From NCBI GenBank assembly GCA_964635965.1, contig CAZWQX010000091.1, positions 1 to 15,071 on the forward strand: 15,071 bases of DNA, read 5' to 3'. Under the pieces are notes generated by a model that saw only the letters and a program-made list of their open reading frames with translations, was not told the origin of the DNA and did not search any database. Position 1 is the first letter of the stretch. Each line of letters starts with the position of its first letter. The stretch comes from JAKVAV01 sp964635965. Lineage in GTDB: Bacteria > Bacteroidota > Bacteroidia > Flavobacteriales_D > Cryomorphaceae. A program made the position numbers and the translations under genes. Positions 13,159-15,071 of the stretch are shown here, in pieces.

Positions 13159-14996
13159 TGCCTGATATCATTCAGCTTTTACCCGACTCTGTGGCCAATC
13201 AAATTGCGGCGGGAGAGGTGGTTCAAAGACCTGCTTCTGCGGTGAAGGAGCTCCTGGAAAATGCAGTAGATGCGGGTGCTTCAAATATTCGCCTTCTCAT
13301 TAAAGATGCAGGTAAAACTTTGATCCAAGTAATCGACGATGGATGCGGAATGAGTGAGACGGACGCCCGTCTTAGTTTGGAACGTCACGCTACTTCAAAA
13401 ATCAAAAAAGCCGAAGAACTGTGGCAAATAAGAACCAAAGGATTCAGAGGTGAAGCTCTGGCCTCTATTGCTGCGATAGCTCATCTCGAAATAAAGACGA
13501 GATTACACGAAAGTGAAATTGGCACGAAGTTGTTGGTAGCAGGTAGCGAGGTAAAAAACCAGGAACCGTGTGCTTCGGGTTTGGGTACTTCGGTCTCGGT
13601 CAAGAACCTCTTTTACAATACGCCTGCGCGGAGGAACTTTTTAAAATCAGACGCTGTTGAAATGCGTCATATCGTAGAAGAATTCGAACGTGTTGCTCTC
13701 GTTCATCCCGACATTGCGTTTAGCCTTCACCACAACGATAATGAACTCTTCAACCTTAAACCAACGACTTTAAGACAGCGAATTGTAGGAACATTTGGAT
13801 CGAAGTTTAACGAAAGACTTGTTCCGATTGAAGAAGAAACTGCCATTGTAGACCTAAAGGGATTCATCGGTAAACCTGAGTTTGCGAAAAAATCCAGAGG
13901 AGAGCAATACCTTTTCGTCAACGATCGATTCATCAAGAGTAGCTATCTCAATCATGCGGTGACGACGGCATTCGACGAGTTGATTGGACGTGATACCTAT
14001 CCTTCCTATTGGCTCTATTTGAGGGTTGATCCGGGAAGCATTGACGTCAATATTCATCCGACTAAAACAGAGGTTAAATTCACTGAGGAGAGATCTATAT
14101 ATGCGATAATTCACAGTGCAGTGAGAAATAGCTTAGGCAAGTACAATATCTCTCCCAGTCTGGATTTCGAATTGGAGAGTTCATTGAACTTGGCTCCTCT
14201 TCCTCAAAATGTAGAAGTAGCACCACCTGAATCACGTGATCTTGAATTCAACCCTTTCACGGATTTAGATGGGGCGAACAAAGAAAAATCATTTTTAAAG
14301 CAGAACTCAGGTGGTTTTAGCCAAGATTGGAAAGAGTTGTATTCTATAACCGAGAACAGAGAAGAGACTCAGGGAGAACACCTATTCGACGAAAACAAGG
14401 ATGATGAGCTCAATTTGGCCAACGGAGATCGAAATCGCCCCATTTTCCAATTGCATCAAAGGTATATACTGACACAAATCAAGTCGGGATTTATCATCAT
14501 TGATCAGCAAAGGGCCCATGAACGGATTCTTTATGAAAAGATTCTATCAAGCCTGGAGAAGGGCAAGGGTTTTAGCCAGCAACAATTGTTTCCGCAGCGC
14601 GTTGAAATCGATGAAAAGGACCTTCAACTAATTGAAGACCTGAAGAGTGATTTGTTCAAATTGGGATTTGATATCGAACTGTTCGACCGCGATAGCATTG
14701 TAGTAAAAGGAGTACCCGTTGAGGCGGCTTCGTTGGAAGTGGGAGAATTATTGCAAGATTTTCTTAATCATTTTCAATCAGGCGCAGGGCAATTGGGTAC
14801 AGATTACCATAACGAACTTGCAAAAGGCATGGCTCGAGGATTGAAAATTCGAGATAACAAAAGAATGAGTAATTCGGAAATGCTGAACTTGGTTGACAGC
14901 TTATTTGCTTGCACACAACCAACTGTTACCCCATCGGGTAAGTCAGTTTTTTTCACGCATACATTGGACGAAATACAACGAAAATTCAAAAACTAG
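13158..14996 (+). CDS. mutL: DNA mismatch repair protein MutL
   Basis: A 612-residue protein of normal MutL length. The GHKL ATPase domain is intact: E31-x-x-x-N35 (KELLENAVDAGA), D60-D-G-C-G64, and G95-F-R-G-E-A in the ATP lid, followed by FYNTPARRNFL and the transducer-domain motif VDVNIHPTK (about 296-304). A variable linker spans about 340-425. The C-terminal dimerisation domain (about 428-612) begins RPIFQLHQRYIL. There the endonuclease-type DQHAAHE motif reads D449-Q-Q-R-A-H-E455, and the position of the usual CPHGRP box reads C585-T-Q-P-T-V. Full metal-dependent nicking activity is therefore doubtful. MutL couples MutS mismatch recognition to strand removal in the cytoplasm. The gene is coupled to the small membrane protein before it and abuts the next gene. 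Confidence 0.97.
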   Translation: MPDIIQLLPDSVANQIAAGEVVQRPASAVKELLENAVDAGASNIRLLIKDAGKTLIQVIDDGCGMSETDARLSLERHATSKIKKAEELWQIRTKGFRGEALASIAAIAHLEIKTRLHESEIGTKLLVAGSEVKNQEPCASGLGTSVSVKNLFYNTPARRNFLKSDAVEMRHIVEEFERVALVHPDIAFSLHHNDNELFNLKPTTLRQRIVGTFGSKFNERLVPIEEETAIVDLKGFIGKPEFAKKSRGEQYLFVNDRFIKSSYLNHAVTTAFDELIGRDTYPSYWLYLRVDPGSIDVNIHPTKTEVKFTEERSIYAIIHSAVRNSLGKYNISPSLDFELESSLNLAPLPQNVEVAPPESRDLEFNPFTDLDGANKEKSFLKQNSGGFSQDWKELYSITENREETQGEHLFDENKDDELNLANGDRNRPIFQLHQRYILTQIKSGFIIIDQQRAHERILYEKILSSLEKGKGFSQQQLFPQRVEIDEKDLQLIEDLKSDLFKLGFDIELFDRDSIVVKGVPVEAASLEVGELLQDFLNHFQSGAGQLGTDYHNELAKGMARGLKIRDNKRMSNSEMLNLVDSLFACTQPTVTPSGKSVFFTHTLDEIQRKFKN

Positions 14997-15071
14997 ATGA
15001 GTGCATTTCAAAGTAGTAGCGCCTTTGGGAATATTCCTGACGTGGTTAAAAATCTTTTGATCATCAATGGT
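14997..15071 (+). CDS. Probable rhomboid-family intramembrane serine protease (first 25 codons only)
   Basis: ATG follows the mutL stop codon with no gap (TAG then ATG) and the frame is open to the window edge. The visible residues contain NIPDVVKNLLIING, matching the typical start of Bacteroidota rhomboid proteases (short polar N-terminus, P-x-V-V-K-N-L-L-I-I-N entering the first transmembrane helix), which often follow mutL. Catalytic Ser and His lie beyond the window, so the family call rests on this short stretch and on gene order. Confidence 0.65.
   Translation, partial: MSAFQSSSAFGNIPDVVKNLLIING

Overview
The window looks like chromosomal DNA of a marine-type Bacteroidota, most likely Flavobacteriales (a Cryomorphaceae/Schleiferiaceae-like lineage is my guess). 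The support is: a bacillithiol-pathway glycosyltransferase (BshA) of the Bacteroidota type, a type IX secretion (T9SS) C-terminal sorting domain, lipoproteins, TAnnTTTG-like -7 promoter elements instead of TATAAT, little Shine-Dalgarno signal, a mutL neighbourhood typical of the phylum, and an ECF sigma factor paired with a two-membrane-spanning anti-sigma-like protein. There is no sign of phage, insertion sequences, CRISPR arrays, tRNA or rRNA. Coding density is high and no gene-free stretch exceeds about 260 bp.

Layout. On the minus strand at 1-1525 lie bshA and, directly after it, a small two-helix membrane protein cut by the window edge. A 256-bp divergent intergenic region (1526-1781) separates them from a plus-strand M16 zinc-peptidase lipoprotein (1782-4739), which ends in a clear intrinsic terminator (4759-4792). 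A MATE-family efflux transporter follows (4824-6167). Next comes the most interesting part (about 6170-9760): an ECF sigma factor, a translationally coupled protein with an N-terminal cytoplasmic segment, one inner-membrane helix, a long acidic disordered linker and a C-terminal outer-membrane beta-barrel, then a lipoprotein of unknown function and a small T9SS-sorted secreted protein. A 13-bp sequence containing TGTAACC occurs once upstream of the sigma factor and once upstream of the lipoprotein. In each case a similar CACTnT..CTAT block follows at nearly the same distance, suggesting that the sigma factor drives both its own operon and the lipoprotein.

The T9SS gene ends tail-to-tail, with an 8-bp overlap, against a 983-residue minus-strand fusion of a NagZ-type GH3 hydrolase, a GH3 C-terminal-like domain and a beta-lactamase-fold serine hydrolase (9753-12704). 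Divergent from it, a plus-strand operon carries a small membrane protein, mutL and the first 25 codons of a probable rhomboid protease.

Working picture. Most genes are housekeeping or envelope functions: thiol redox buffer, envelope proteolysis, drug efflux, peptidoglycan turnover and mismatch repair. The sigma / dual-membrane anti-sigma / lipoprotein / T9SS cassette reads as an envelope-sensing regulatory module. The beta-barrel would sense the outer membrane, the linker would cross the periplasm and the cytoplasmic tip would hold the sigma factor. This resembles the dual membrane-spanning anti-sigma factors known from Bacteroides thetaiotaomicron. Its target genes here have no recognised function.
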